Shown: one piece after another, positions 33,257 through 41,631 of the stretch | Position numbering within the stretch: position 1 is the first letter of the stretch | Layout of the letters: each line of letters begins with the position of its first letter | NCBI RefSeq assembly: GCF_021646685.1 | Contig: NZ_JAKJHW010000001.1 | Location: 806,001-870,000 of the forward strand | Origin: Pseudalkalibacillus salsuginis | GTDB lineage: Bacteria > Bacillota > Bacilli > Bacillales > Fictibacillaceae | Length of the DNA stretch: 64,000 bases | Direction of reading: 5' to 3' | Position numbers and translations under genes: made by a program | The notes under the pieces: generated by a model | What the model was told of the DNA's origin: nothing | Database searches by the model: none | What the model saw: the letters and a program-made list of their open reading frames with translations, nothing else

Positions 33257-33273
33257 AAAAATCACCCCTATTA

Positions 33274-34509
33274 TTAGGACTGTGAAATACGTAACGCTGT
33301 CTGATAAAGTAATTGGACTCCTTTTTCAATGTCATCCATTTCAGCAAATTCCAATGGATTGTGACTGATTCCTTTTTCACAACGTACAAAGATCATTCCG
33401 TAATCACTGATATAAGACATGAAAAGCGCATCATGGAACGGACCGCTCATCAATACTGGTGAATCAAACCCCAGCTTGGCATCTTCCTCTTTCATGATAT
33501 CCTTGATCCAATCTGCACAATATCTTGGATCGCTTCGTGTATCTTCGCTTATATTGACTTCAAGGTTTTTTTCAGCGACTGTTTTTTCAATGATTTGATA
33601 CAGTTGTTTTTCGATTGCTGAACGCCTTTCAAGCTCAATATCCCGAAGATCGATTGTAAACGTGACTTTTTCAGGTATGATGTTTCGGGAATTCGGGAAA
33701 ACGGTCAAATTCCCTACTGTACCAACAGTTGTCTCTGCTCCTTCTTTTTTCACCAGATCATTGAATTGACTAATGATCTCCGAAGCTCCGACCAAAGCAT
33801 CCTGCCGTAAGTTCATCGGAACGGATCCAGCATGACCTGCAAAGCCCTGGACAGTCACCGTCAGCCAGATTGGGCCGGAGATACCTGATACGATCCCTAC
33901 AGGTTTCCCTAGAGCTTCGAGGACTGGACCTTGCTCAATATGCAGTTCAAGGAACGCTGCGATTTCCCCCTTTTGATAGACAGGGCTCGCTGAAAGGTCA
34001 GGTTCGACACCGAATTCTTTCAAAGCTTCACGCCTTGTCATCCCGTTCTGATCTTTCCGGTCGAGCTCTCCTTTTTCCAATAACCCGGTCAATGCCCGGA
34101 CCCCGAATACACCCTTGTTGAACCGGCAACCCTCTTCATCTGAGAAACAAATGACTTCAATCGTCCTTTCAGGAACGATTCCTTTCTCTTTCATCGTATG
34201 TACAACTTCAATCGCCCCGAGCGATCCAGCAGTACCGTCAAAACGGCCACCATAAGGCTGTGAATCGATGTGGGAACCTAGAATAAGGATCGGCTTCTCC
34301 TTATCTCGTCCCTCAATACGGCCGATCAGGTTGCCAAATCCATCAATCCTGGTCGACAATCCCGCTTCTTCCATCCAACCTTTCACAACCTCTACTGCAT
34401 GCCGGTCTTCTTTGGAATGTGCCAACCGGCATACACCCGTTTCACCGATTTTTCCTATTTCAGCTAGTTTGTTGAGACGGCTGCTTAAACGTTCACGATA
34501 AATCGGCAT
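33274..34509 (-). CDS. Zn-dependent amidohydrolase (allantoate amidohydrolase / N-carbamoyl-amino-acid hydrolase type)
   Basis: 411 residues, ATG at 34509 behind GAAGGGGTGAAGGT. M20 family layout: LILGSHIDSQPYGGRFDG (H and D ligands), ICFSDEEGCRFNKGVFGVRA (catalytic and ligand glutamates), LELHIEQGPVLEALGKPVGI, GFAGHAGSVPMNLRQDALVG in the dimerisation lid, and a C-terminal SGPFHDALFMS ligand histidine. It removes carbamoyl or ureido groups. First gene of the operon leading to the SSS symporter; this pairing suggests import and stepwise hydrolysis of a ureide, hydantoin-like or N-carbamoyl compound. Confidence 0.85.
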   Translation of the reverse strand: MPIYRERLSSRLNKLAEIGKIGETGVCRLAHSKEDRHAVEVVKGWMEEAGLSTRIDGFGNLIGRIEGRDKEKPILILGSHIDSQPYGGRFDGTAGSLGAIEVVHTMKEKGIVPERTIEVICFSDEEGCRFNKGVFGVRALTGLLEKGELDRKDQNGMTRREALKEFGVEPDLSASPVYQKGEIAAFLELHIEQGPVLEALGKPVGIVSGISGPIWLTVTVQGFAGHAGSVPMNLRQDALVGASEIISQFNDLVKKEGAETTVGTVGNLTVFPNSRNIIPEKVTFTIDLRDIELERRSAIEKQLYQIIEKTVAEKNLEVNISEDTRSDPRYCADWIKDIMKEEDAKLGFDSPVLMSGPFHDALFMSYISDYGMIFVRCEKGISHNPLEFAEMDDIEKGVQLLYQTALRISQS

Positions 34510-34617
34510 ACCTTCACCCCTTCAATCTGAAAAATCGATAAATAAACTGAATTTTCATTATTTTCATCAATCATACCTGACCTCTTTCAGAAGTTCTATA
34601 TTACTTTTGTCTGTAAA

Positions 34618-34653
34618 CAAAAAATAAGAGTTTCTTAGCATGAAGAAACTCTC
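34618..34653 (-). terminator. hairpin in the gap upstream of the M20 amidohydrolase
   Basis: GAGTTTCTT and AAGAAACTC form a perfect 9-bp stem around AGCATG. On the - strand TTATTTTTTG follows. It lies 110 bp upstream of the operon start, so it could be an attenuator in the leader or a second stop for the upstream operon. Confidence 0.55.
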
Positions 34654-34737
34654 ACACAAGCAAACTTTTATAGTAAAAAAGATTGGGTTAACCAGTTAAT
34701 TTCATCCTAGAAAATTACGATGTTAGAAATTTTTCAG

Positions 34738-34952
34738 TTATTCTAGGAAAGCGGAATCGCCCTGATCAGCCACGAAGGTCACTGGAAGTCCGATGAGGAG
34801 GCTCGAACCAAACAAAGTTCGGTTCTGCGTGGGTAAACGCTTCTTTTTAAATCAATGTGTCGACCGCCACAGGAGGACTGAAGTGATCCAAGTGGTTGGG
34901 GGTGGAGCTAGACATCACTTCAACAAAACGAAATTTTTATACCTTCTTATCG
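34738..34952 (+). repeat. dispersed intergenic repeat, copy D
   Basis: The most complete copy. It runs from GGAAAGCGGAATCGCCCTGA through TCAGCCACGAAGGTCACTGG, GTCCGATGAGGAGGCTCGAA, CAATGTGTCGACCGCCACAG and GGAGGACTGAAGTGATCC to ACGAAATTTTTATACCTTCT and TATC. GAAGTGATCC and GGAGCTAGACATCACTTC contain complementary GAAGTGAT/ATCACTTC arms. The right end TTCTTATC is the inverse of the left end GATAAGAA seen in copy C. It lies between two - strand operons and abuts a terminator. Confidence 0.88.
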
Positions 34953-34955
34953 CAT

Positions 34956-34996
34956 AAAAAAAAGAGGACCTGAACAGAAGTCAGAAACCTCTTAAA
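34956..34996 (-). terminator. terminator of the FAD oxidase/BASS operon
   Basis: AAGAGG and CCTCTT close a stem with a 20-base loop; on the - strand eight T follow. It lies ten bases after the BASS gene stop. Confidence 0.65.
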
Positions 34997-35005
34997 AACA
35001 AAGGA

Positions 35006-35992
35006 TTATTTGCCTGTATTTTGCACCGGAATGTCCGATGCTACGGTTGCAGTTGAGTCTTTATCTGTGACCGGTTTCTTTGACCAAAAAGTGGCAAGAA
35101 CCGGTCCGGAAATATTGTGCCAGACTGCTGCGATGACATTCGGTAGCGCTGCCAAAGGACCGAAGTGAGCAGTAGCTAAAGCGACACCGAGCCCAGAATT
35201 CTGCATGCCGACCTCAATTGAAATTGCACGCCTCTTACTTTCATCCAGCCTCATTGCCCATGCTGTCATATATCCGAGCGTCAAACCTATCAAATTATGA
35301 AGCATGACCGCAGAGAAGATAACAAGACCAGAAGTTGCTATACTTTCAACATTGGCAGAAACAACCGCAGACACGATGACAATGATCGCTATAACTGAAA
35401 TCAATGGGATAACCGTTGCACTCTTATGGACAGCTGCAGGAAAGACCTTTCGTATAATAAGCCCCAGTGTAACCGGTACAATGATCACTTGAACGATTGA
35501 AATGAACATAGCCACCGGGTCGACCGGCAACCATTGTCCTGCAAGTCCCAGAAGGATGAGCGGCGTCAAAATCGGGGCAAGCATCGTAGACAAGGAGGTC
35601 ATCGCAACAGAAAGGGCGAGATTCCCTTTAGCCAAGTAAACCATCACATTCGATGCTGTACCGCCGGGAACGGAGCCAAGCAATACCAGCCCAGCTGCCA
35701 ATTCTGCAGGAAGATTCATTGCATATGCAAGCGCCAAGGCAATCAACGGCATGATCATGAATTGAGCTGCTACTCCTAGGATGACTGGGAGCGGTTTCTT
35801 AAGCACCAATTTGAAATCGACCGGTTTCAAGGTCAGTCCCATCCCGAACATGACAACGCCTAATAGAATTGTGATATAACTTCCTAACCCTAGAAATGGA
35901 GTTGGAATGAAATATGCAAGTACGGCAATAGCAATTACCCAGACGGCAAAGTATTTTCCTGCTAAACTACTGATCGATTCTAGTAACTTCAT
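35006..35992 (-). CDS. bile acid:sodium symporter family transporter (YocS-like)
   Basis: 328 residues, ATG at 35992 overlapping the stop of the oxidase gene by four bases (ATGA), with AAGGAGGAGAGACCG upstream. About nine to ten membrane helices. BASS signature stretches are GVVMFGMGLTLKPVDFKLVL and LLGSVPGGTASNVMVYLAKG with the crossover motif, and SIEVGMQNSGLGVALATAHF. Bacterial members move organic acids such as pantoate or keto acids with sodium. The coupling with a GlcD-type oxidase suggests a 2-hydroxy or 2-keto acid, which is inference. Confidence 0.85.
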   Translation of the reverse strand: MKLLESISSLAGKYFAVWVIAIAVLAYFIPTPFLGLGSYITILLGVVMFGMGLTLKPVDFKLVLKKPLPVILGVAAQFMIMPLIALALAYAMNLPAELAAGLVLLGSVPGGTASNVMVYLAKGNLALSVAMTSLSTMLAPILTPLILLGLAGQWLPVDPVAMFISIVQVIIVPVTLGLIIRKVFPAAVHKSATVIPLISVIAIIVIVSAVVSANVESIATSGLVIFSAVMLHNLIGLTLGYMTAWAMRLDESKRRAISIEVGMQNSGLGVALATAHFGPLAALPNVIAAVWHNISGPVLATFWSKKPVTDKDSTATVASDIPVQNTGK

Positions 35993-37383
35993 CGGTCTCT
36001 CCTCCTTGTATGCACAAGTTTATTCGGATTCATAAGTTCATGCGGGTCAAGCGCTAATTTGATTTTTTCCATGACATGAAACGCTTTCCCGTGTTCACGC
36101 TGCTGGTATTTCATCTTACCGATCCCGACACCATGCTCCCCTGTACAAGTGCCCCCGCGCTGAAGGGCATATTCTACGATTTCCTCATTGAACTGCTCTG
36201 CCCTTTTCACTTCTTCGGGGTCATCCATGTCTATCATCAATGAAGTATGATAATTCCCATCTCCGACATGGCCAAGAATCCCCCCTTGAAGGCCTAGCTC
36301 TTCAATCCGTTTTCTTGCAAATTTGATTGCACTTGCCAGTTTAGTGATCGGCACACACACATCAGTAACCATATGTTTCTTGCTAGGGTTTAAGTGCATA
36401 TAAGCGTAAGCAAGGTTGTGACGTGCTTCCCACAGTTTATTGCGGGCAGCGTTGTCCTTTTCAAAATGGACCTCCTCACATCCATGGTCATCCACGATTT
36501 CTTTTGTAAATTCAACATCATGATTAAGTCCTGGTTCATTACCGTGAAATTCTAAAAATAAAGTCGGTTTTTCCAAATAATCCGTATCACTGTATCGGTT
36601 GACTTGTCTGACCGAAGGTTCATCAACAAGTTCAACACGCGCGATCGGGATGCCAGCCTGTAGGATCGAAACGACTGCTTCAACCGCATCATCGACCGTT
36701 GGAAATGCAGCCCTTGCAGCCACAATATGTTCTGGAATGCCGTACACCCGGAGCGTCAACTCGGTAATACACCCTAGCGTACCTTCCGAACCGACAAAAA
36801 GGCTGTTCAAGTTATAACCTGACGAGGATTTTTGCGCTAAACTGCCCGTATGAATGATTTCCCCATCAGGAAGGACCACCTCCAAATCACGGACTTGGTC
36901 ACGCATGACCCCATACTTTACCGAAGTCGTACCACTAGCATTAGTTGCTGCCATACCACCGAGGGTTGCATCTGCGCCCGGATCTACTGTAAAGAATAAA
37001 CCGTATTTTTTCAGTTCTCTATTCAATTGATTACGCGTTACACCGGGCTGGACTTTAACGAGAAAGTCCTTCTCCCTCACTTCAAGCACCTTATTCATGA
37101 GGGTGAAATCAATCGTAATCCCTTTGTCATAGGGGATTACATGTCCTTCCAAGCTGGAACCTATCCCGAACGGAACGATGGGTGTCCCATGCTTGTCCGC
37201 CACTTGGATAATCGCACTCACCTGATCGGCTGTTTCAGGGAATACGACGATATCCGGAGAGCTTGGTGTATGGTAGGATTCATCCTTGCTGTGCTGCTCT
37301 AGTATCGTTTCATTCATCGAAACCTGGTGATCACCCAGGAAAACGTTAAGTTCATCATATACTGTATCGATTGTCGTCTTCAT
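35989..37383 (-). CDS. FAD-linked oxidase (GlcD / D-lactate dehydrogenase type)
   Basis: 464 residues from ATG 37383 (GGGGAGAGATACAT upstream; longer readings start in the repeat-rich gap). PCMH-type FAD domain: IVVFPETADQVSAIIQVADK, PIVPFGIGSSLEGHVIPYDK, and LGGMAATNASGTTSVKYGVM. The C-terminal oxidase domain has ILGHVGDGNYHTSLMID (substrate and metal histidines) and CTGEHGVGIGK. It oxidises D-2-hydroxy acids (glycolate, D-lactate or similar) to keto acids. GlcE and GlcF subunits are not present, so it resembles the stand-alone D-lactate dehydrogenase subgroup. First gene of a two-gene operon with the BASS transporter. Confidence 0.88.
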   Translation of the reverse strand: MKTTIDTVYDELNVFLGDHQVSMNETILEQHSKDESYHTPSSPDIVVFPETADQVSAIIQVADKHGTPIVPFGIGSSLEGHVIPYDKGITIDFTLMNKVLEVREKDFLVKVQPGVTRNQLNRELKKYGLFFTVDPGADATLGGMAATNASGTTSVKYGVMRDQVRDLEVVLPDGEIIHTGSLAQKSSSGYNLNSLFVGSEGTLGCITELTLRVYGIPEHIVAARAAFPTVDDAVEAVVSILQAGIPIARVELVDEPSVRQVNRYSDTDYLEKPTLFLEFHGNEPGLNHDVEFTKEIVDDHGCEEVHFEKDNAARNKLWEARHNLAYAYMHLNPSKKHMVTDVCVPITKLASAIKFARKRIEELGLQGGILGHVGDGNYHTSLMIDMDDPEEVKRAEQFNEEIVEYALQRGGTCTGEHGVGIGKMKYQQREHGKAFHVMEKIKLALDPHELMNPNKLVHTRRRDR

Positions 37384-37478
37384 ATGTATCTCTCCCCGTC
37401 CACTTTTGATGATAAGAATAGACTGTTGCATCGAATTATACATAATAATCAAAATTTTTCAACCACAATATTTCCCAT

Positions 37479-37656
37479 TTAGAAAAGCGCAAACGCCTGT
37501 TAAAACACGAAGATTATTGGAAGTACGATTGAGGAGGCTCAAACCAAACAAAGTTCGGTTCTGCGCGGGGTAAACTCTTCGTTAAATCAATGTGTCGCCC
37601 CCGCAGGAGGGCTGAAGTGATCCAAGTGGTTCAGCGATGGACATTCCTTTACTGCA
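37479..37656 (+). repeat. dispersed intergenic repeat, copy E
   Basis: TAGAAAAGCGCAAACGCCTG, CACGAAGATTATTGGAAGTA, GAGGAGGCTCAAACCAAACA, AAGTTCGGTTCTGCGCGGGG, TAAATCAATGTGTCGCCCCC and GGGCTGAAGTGATCCAAGTG follow in the family order, ending GCGATGGACATTCC. Several short deletions are visible. It fills most of the gap between two - strand units (37384-37684). Confidence 0.82.
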
Positions 37657-37684
37657 CCATATAAGAATCACCCCCTTGAACATT

Positions 37685-38743
37685 TCATTCGATTTTCACT
37701 TTGATTTTTTCTATCGCATTATACCCGTATCCTTTCCGGTTCCAAAAAGGAGTGTCCGGCTGAACTCGATTAGTAGAATCGGTTGCTTTCGCTAAGATCG
37801 TATACTCTCCTTTTTTCGCTGCCAGCCATTGATAAACCCATTTGACCCATCCATAGCCGTTTTCAGTATCACTTGAAAATTTCGTTTCAGACCAGTTTTC
37901 TCCATTATTCGTGCTGATTTCTACTTTCGTGATATACCCTCCCCCTGTCCAGGCAATTCCTTCAATCTTATGTTTTCCTGTATCCAGGACGGCCATATCC
38001 AAAGGTTTTTGAATCGTCGAATTCACATTCATGGTCGTAACTGGAAAGGCTCCTTCAGTATTCTCTTTATTTGGATAATAAACATAATCTACGGTCTGGA
38101 ACGGGCCTTCAAAACTGGATTCAATCACCCGGATTTGCCTGATCCATTTTACAGATGCCATTGCATACCATTGCGGAACGATCAACCTTAATGGAAAGCC
38201 GTGTTTAAAAGTGAGCGGCCTACCGTTATATTCATAGGCGACAATTGTATCCTGATGGAGGGCCTTATCTATCGGTATGCTTCTTGTAAAAGAATGAATC
38301 GAATCGGTGTCTGTCCTCTTTCCAAAATCATGACCCTCAACAACCACCTCTTTGGCTCCTTCTCGGATACCTGCCTGTTCTAAAAGTACCCTTAAAGGTA
38401 CACCCTTCCAATAACCCTGGCTGATCGCCCCTTTGCCCCATTGTTCTCCAAATACTTTCGGTTCGAAATATCTGCGTTTGTCTCCTGCACATTCAAGAAC
38501 TGCCTTGACCGTCTTTGACGGCATCTTCATCAAGTCCCGGAGAGAAACCCATTGTGGGGACAAAACGAAGCCTTTTATAGGAAGCCAATAGTTTAAATTA
38601 CTGATTGGAGGGTATGAAAAATGATTTCTTCTAAAAAATAACTGGTCATCCACTGTTCCATTTATAAAATGGATCGGAGTCTCCTGATTTTCAGGTGTCA
38701 AACTAAGCGTCGTCAAATATGGTCTTTTCATCGGAGAGCTCAT
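37685..38743 (-). CDS. sulfite oxidase-family molybdoenzyme (YuiH-like)
   Basis: 352 residues; ATG 38743 preferred over the adjacent ATG 38746 because of spacing to AAAGGAGG. The molybdopterin domain has KAVLECAGDKRRYFEPKV, where the cysteine would bind molybdenum, plus GYWKGVPLRVLLEQAG, VEGHDFGKRTD and LTFKHGFPLRLIVPQWYAMA. The C-terminal dimerisation domain reads GIAWTGGGYITKVEISTNNG. No heme domain and no signal peptide are visible, so it is probably cytoplasmic; its electron acceptor and substrate are unknown. It fits with moaA and fdhD as evidence that this organism uses molybdenum enzymes. Confidence 0.85.
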   Translation of the reverse strand: MSSPMKRPYLTTLSLTPENQETPIHFINGTVDDQLFFRRNHFSYPPISNLNYWLPIKGFVLSPQWVSLRDLMKMPSKTVKAVLECAGDKRRYFEPKVFGEQWGKGAISQGYWKGVPLRVLLEQAGIREGAKEVVVEGHDFGKRTDTDSIHSFTRSIPIDKALHQDTIVAYEYNGRPLTFKHGFPLRLIVPQWYAMASVKWIRQIRVIESSFEGPFQTVDYVYYPNKENTEGAFPVTTMNVNSTIQKPLDMAVLDTGKHKIEGIAWTGGGYITKVEISTNNGENWSETKFSSDTENGYGWVKWVYQWLAAKKGEYTILAKATDSTNRVQPDTPFWNRKGYGYNAIEKIKVKIE

Positions 38744-38881
38744 CATTTCCTCCTTTTGAATGCAGCATTTATAGAAACTATGCTCATTTTTTGTTTTTTA
38801 TCCGCTCGGCTCTATTCTAGCAATTAACTCAGGAATAATTTACCGGTTTCATTGATTCCTAGAATTTGTAATACTTTTGGT

Positions 38882-39505
38882 ATGAAAACGTTCACAAAGA
38901 TTTGCCTCACCCTTTTGTTGTCAGTCACTTTAGTCGCCGAATTTAATTCAGAAGCATCTGCTTCTACTTCACACACTGTTCAATACGGAGATACGATGTG
39001 GAAAATCGCTATGCGTTATAAGATTGGAACCTCTGAAATCATCAACGCAAATCCCCAGGTTGACAATCCTAATTGGATCTATCCAGGACAGCGGTTGAAC
39101 ATCCCAACGATCAACACAGTAAAATCAGTCGAAGCTCAAATTGTCGATCTCGTCAACCAGGAACGAGCAAAGCATGGTTTGCATCCGTTAAAAGCAAATT
39201 GGGAATTGGCACGTGTAGCAAGATATAAATCGAAGGATATGCTACAAAACAATTATTTCAGCCACACATCTCCAACATACGGAAGTCCTTTTACAATGAT
39301 GAGGAACTTCGGTATCTCCTATCGAACAGCTGGTGAAAATATCGCAGCAGGACAACCGACTGCACAAGCAGTGATGAAGGCGTGGATGAACAGTGACGGC
39401 CACCGTAAAAACATTCTTTCAAACAACTTTTATGAAATCGGGGTCGGTTATGCTGAAGGAGGGAGCTACGGTCATTACTGGACACAAATGTTCATCACCC
39501 GCTAA
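38882..39505 (+). CDS. secreted LysM-CAP domain protein
   Basis: 207 residues from ATG 38882, which gives a proper signal peptide (MKTFTKICLTLLLSVTLVAE then FNSEASAS). There is no clear ribosome binding site for it, and a TTG at 38852 is the alternative. A LysM domain follows (HTVQYGDTMWKIAMRYKIGT ... YPGQRLNIP, about 32-76). Then comes a CAP/SCP domain (IVDLVNQERAKHGLHPLKAN, SHTSPTYGSPFTMM, AGENIAAGQ, SDGHRKNILS, YGHYWTQMF, about 86-206). LysM binds peptidoglycan, so the protein sits in the wall or spore envelope. The CAP domain's activity is unknown. It resembles YkwD-type proteins of Bacillus. Confidence 0.85.
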   Translation: MKTFTKICLTLLLSVTLVAEFNSEASASTSHTVQYGDTMWKIAMRYKIGTSEIINANPQVDNPNWIYPGQRLNIPTINTVKSVEAQIVDLVNQERAKHGLHPLKANWELARVARYKSKDMLQNNYFSHTSPTYGSPFTMMRNFGISYRTAGENIAAGQPTAQAVMKAWMNSDGHRKNILSNNFYEIGVGYAEGGSYGHYWTQMFITR

Positions 39506-39510
39506 TTCCA

Positions 39511-39546
39511 AAAGGGCTACCCAACAAGGATTGGGGAGCCCTTTAT
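39511..39546 (+). terminator. terminator of the LysM-CAP gene
   Basis: AAAGGGCTACCCAA and TTGGGGAGCCCTTT form a long stem with one bulge, six bases after the stop codon. Confidence 0.75.
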
Positions 39547-39728
39547 CTATTGTAGAGGTTATTTTGTGTTTTTATCAGACATCTGTTCCGTTTACTCAGT
39601 CCTGAAAAGGTGCTTTATCCTATACTTTTTCGAATTAAGCGCTCTGGTGTTTTTACAGAGATAAGGTCTCCTGTGTCCGCTAATGGTAGTCATTATGATG
39701 TACAGGAGTCTTTTTTTAAAGTTTACCG

Positions 39729-40958
39729 TTATACTTCCTTCGCCCAATTTTCCAGTGTTCCATCCTTTGGTAGAAGTATCGTAAACAATCCAAGCAACGG
39801 TAAAAAGCTCACTGCCAACATCGTGAATGAGATGCTCGTGACGTCTGCCATTTTACCAAGCAAGACGGATCCTAATGCGCCCATCCCAAAAGCTAAACCG
39901 ACAATAAGTCCTGACACCATACCGATCCGCCCTGGCACCAATTCTTGAGCATAGACGACAGTGACAGAAAAGCTCGTATTAAGGATGAAGCCGATCAAGA
40001 AGAAAAGCGGGATGACAAGCAATAAACTGACATGCGGCAGAACCAATGCAAGGGGCGCAGTTCCTGCCAATGACCAAAAAATCATATTTCGTTTCCCAAG
40101 TTTGTCGGCTAATGGTCCGCCGAAAAATGTCCCTAAGACACCTGCCACCAAGAAAATAAAAAGGTAGATTTGAGCTTGCCTGATCGACAAACCGTAATCA
40201 TCCATCAAGTAGAATTGATAGTAATTCCCAATCCCCGAAAAATACCAGGAACGTGCAAATACTAAGAATACCAAAACAATCATCGCAAAAATGACCTGCT
40301 TTTTCCGTGTTACCGTCACGTTTTTCTTTTGTATAACCTTTGGTACTCGAGGAAAATTCACCAGTTGTCTGCTGTACCAACCCGATACATACAACAAAAC
40401 AAAGATGGCGATCGCAGCAAATGAGGTGAACCAGACCGCACCGAATTGTCCAAGCGGAACAAAGACAAGTGCTGTCATGATTGGTGCGAGAGACGTTCCG
40501 GTATTCCCTCCGACTTGATAGATGGACTGTGCTAGGCCCCTTCTATGTCCTGCCGCCATATAAGCGACCCGTGAACCTTCTGGATGGAAAACGGCTGAAC
40601 CAAGACCGATACCGATCACTGATAAAATAATAGAGGGAAACGAATCGGCAAATGCGATCCCAAGCATGCCGACTAAACTCGCACACATCCCCAGTGGCAA
40701 TAGATAGGGTGAAGTCGAGCGATCAGTATACCATCCAACGACAGGCTGCATAATTGATGAAGTGATGTTAAGTGTGAAGGCGATCCATCCCAATTGTGTA
40801 AACGAGAGGCCCATCGACTGCTCCAGAATGGGGAAGATCGCTGGGATGACCGCTTGCATCGAGTCATTCAACAAGTGGACGAACCCAATCATGAAAAGTA
40901 TTGAATACATGGTCGCTGCAGGCTTTTGTGCAGAAACCTTTACTGTCCCAACCGCCAT
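39729..40958 (-). CDS. MFS transporter of the fosmidomycin resistance (Fsr) group
   Basis: 409 residues, ATG at 40958 behind AGAAGGAAAGCAT. Twelve membrane helices. The group's words are SILFMIGFVHLLNDSMQAVI in helix 1, GWYTDRSTSPYLLPLGM in the helix 2-3 loop, SAVFHPEGSRVAYMA, and GGPLADKLGKRNMI in the second half. Fsr proteins export fosmidomycin and other small drugs by proton antiport. The natural substrate is unknown. It is a single gene; an imperfect hairpin (CTCCTGT/ACAGGAG, about 39668-39711) with a T run on the + strand lies downstream. Confidence 0.85.
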   Translation of the reverse strand: MAVGTVKVSAQKPAATMYSILFMIGFVHLLNDSMQAVIPAIFPILEQSMGLSFTQLGWIAFTLNITSSIMQPVVGWYTDRSTSPYLLPLGMCASLVGMLGIAFADSFPSIILSVIGIGLGSAVFHPEGSRVAYMAAGHRRGLAQSIYQVGGNTGTSLAPIMTALVFVPLGQFGAVWFTSFAAIAIFVLLYVSGWYSRQLVNFPRVPKVIQKKNVTVTRKKQVIFAMIVLVFLVFARSWYFSGIGNYYQFYLMDDYGLSIRQAQIYLFIFLVAGVLGTFFGGPLADKLGKRNMIFWSLAGTAPLALVLPHVSLLLVIPLFFLIGFILNTSFSVTVVYAQELVPGRIGMVSGLIVGLAFGMGALGSVLLGKMADVTSISFTMLAVSFLPLLGLFTILLPKDGTLENWAKEV

Positions 40959-41115
40959 ATGCTTTCCTTCTTTCCTCCATTATCCATATGGAAATTAGCA
41001 TACCACTTTTTTGCGGTGATTGGTAAAAAAACGTAGCAAAGCTATTGCAAGGTATTATAGTTTGTGCACTTACTGAGTAAAAGATCTATCCTTTATTCAT
41101 GTGTAAAAGAACGTT

Positions 41116-41469
41116 TCAATTTATAGTGATGGATAGTTGAATAGGCTTTATGGATTGTTCAGAGTTATATTTGACTTGTTCATCAAGGTGTTGCAATTGC
41201 ATTTTCAAATCTTCTTCATCAAAAGGAAAATCATCAATTTCGTCCAATTGCTGGAGAAAGGTTTTGTGGAGTTTATTGTAACCAGCCCATTTCTTTTTAT
41301 CAGCTTGCTCGACTAATGCAGAAAGAGTAGCCAGGCATTTGGCAAGCGGCTTGTTGTCACCCTCAATCAGCATTTCCCTGCTGATATGATGACACTCGAC
41401 GTAATCCATCTTTTCATTGAACATCCTCATATAATCATGGATTCTGACTTGTTGATCTCTGTTCTTCAT
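41116..41469 (-). CDS. hypothetical soluble helical protein
   Basis: 117 residues from ATG 41469 (GGAGG seven bases upstream; a TTG just before is possible). Mostly helical by composition, acidic in its C-terminal third (DEIDDFPFDEEDLKMQLQHL), with H and C residues in YVECHHISREM. I do not recognise the family. It stands alone between the Fsr transporter and the alanine symporter. The ribosome binding site and clean frame support a real gene. Confidence 0.6.
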   Translation of the reverse strand: MKNRDQQVRIHDYMRMFNEKMDYVECHHISREMLIEGDNKPLAKCLATLSALVEQADKKKWAGYNKLHKTFLQQLDEIDDFPFDEEDLKMQLQHLDEQVKYNSEQSIKPIQLSITIN

Positions 41470-41585
41470 CAAGGTCCCTCCGTAGTTCTACTATTCTTTT
41501 ATATAAAGATTCTATTTATCATACAAGCTAGAGCAGTTCAAAAGTGATGTTTGGCTGAGTCCTATAAAAACATATTCCATAAGGA

Positions 41586-41618
41586 GAAAAGCTGGCCGAA
41601 TTGCCGTCGACCAGCTCC
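41586..41618 (-). terminator. terminator of the alanine symporter gene
   Basis: AGCTGG and CCAGCT flank a CGAATTGCCGTCG loop that can pair internally; on the - strand TTTTC follows. It lies 15 bases after the stop. Confidence 0.7.
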
Positions 41619-41631
41619 CTTATTGGACATT

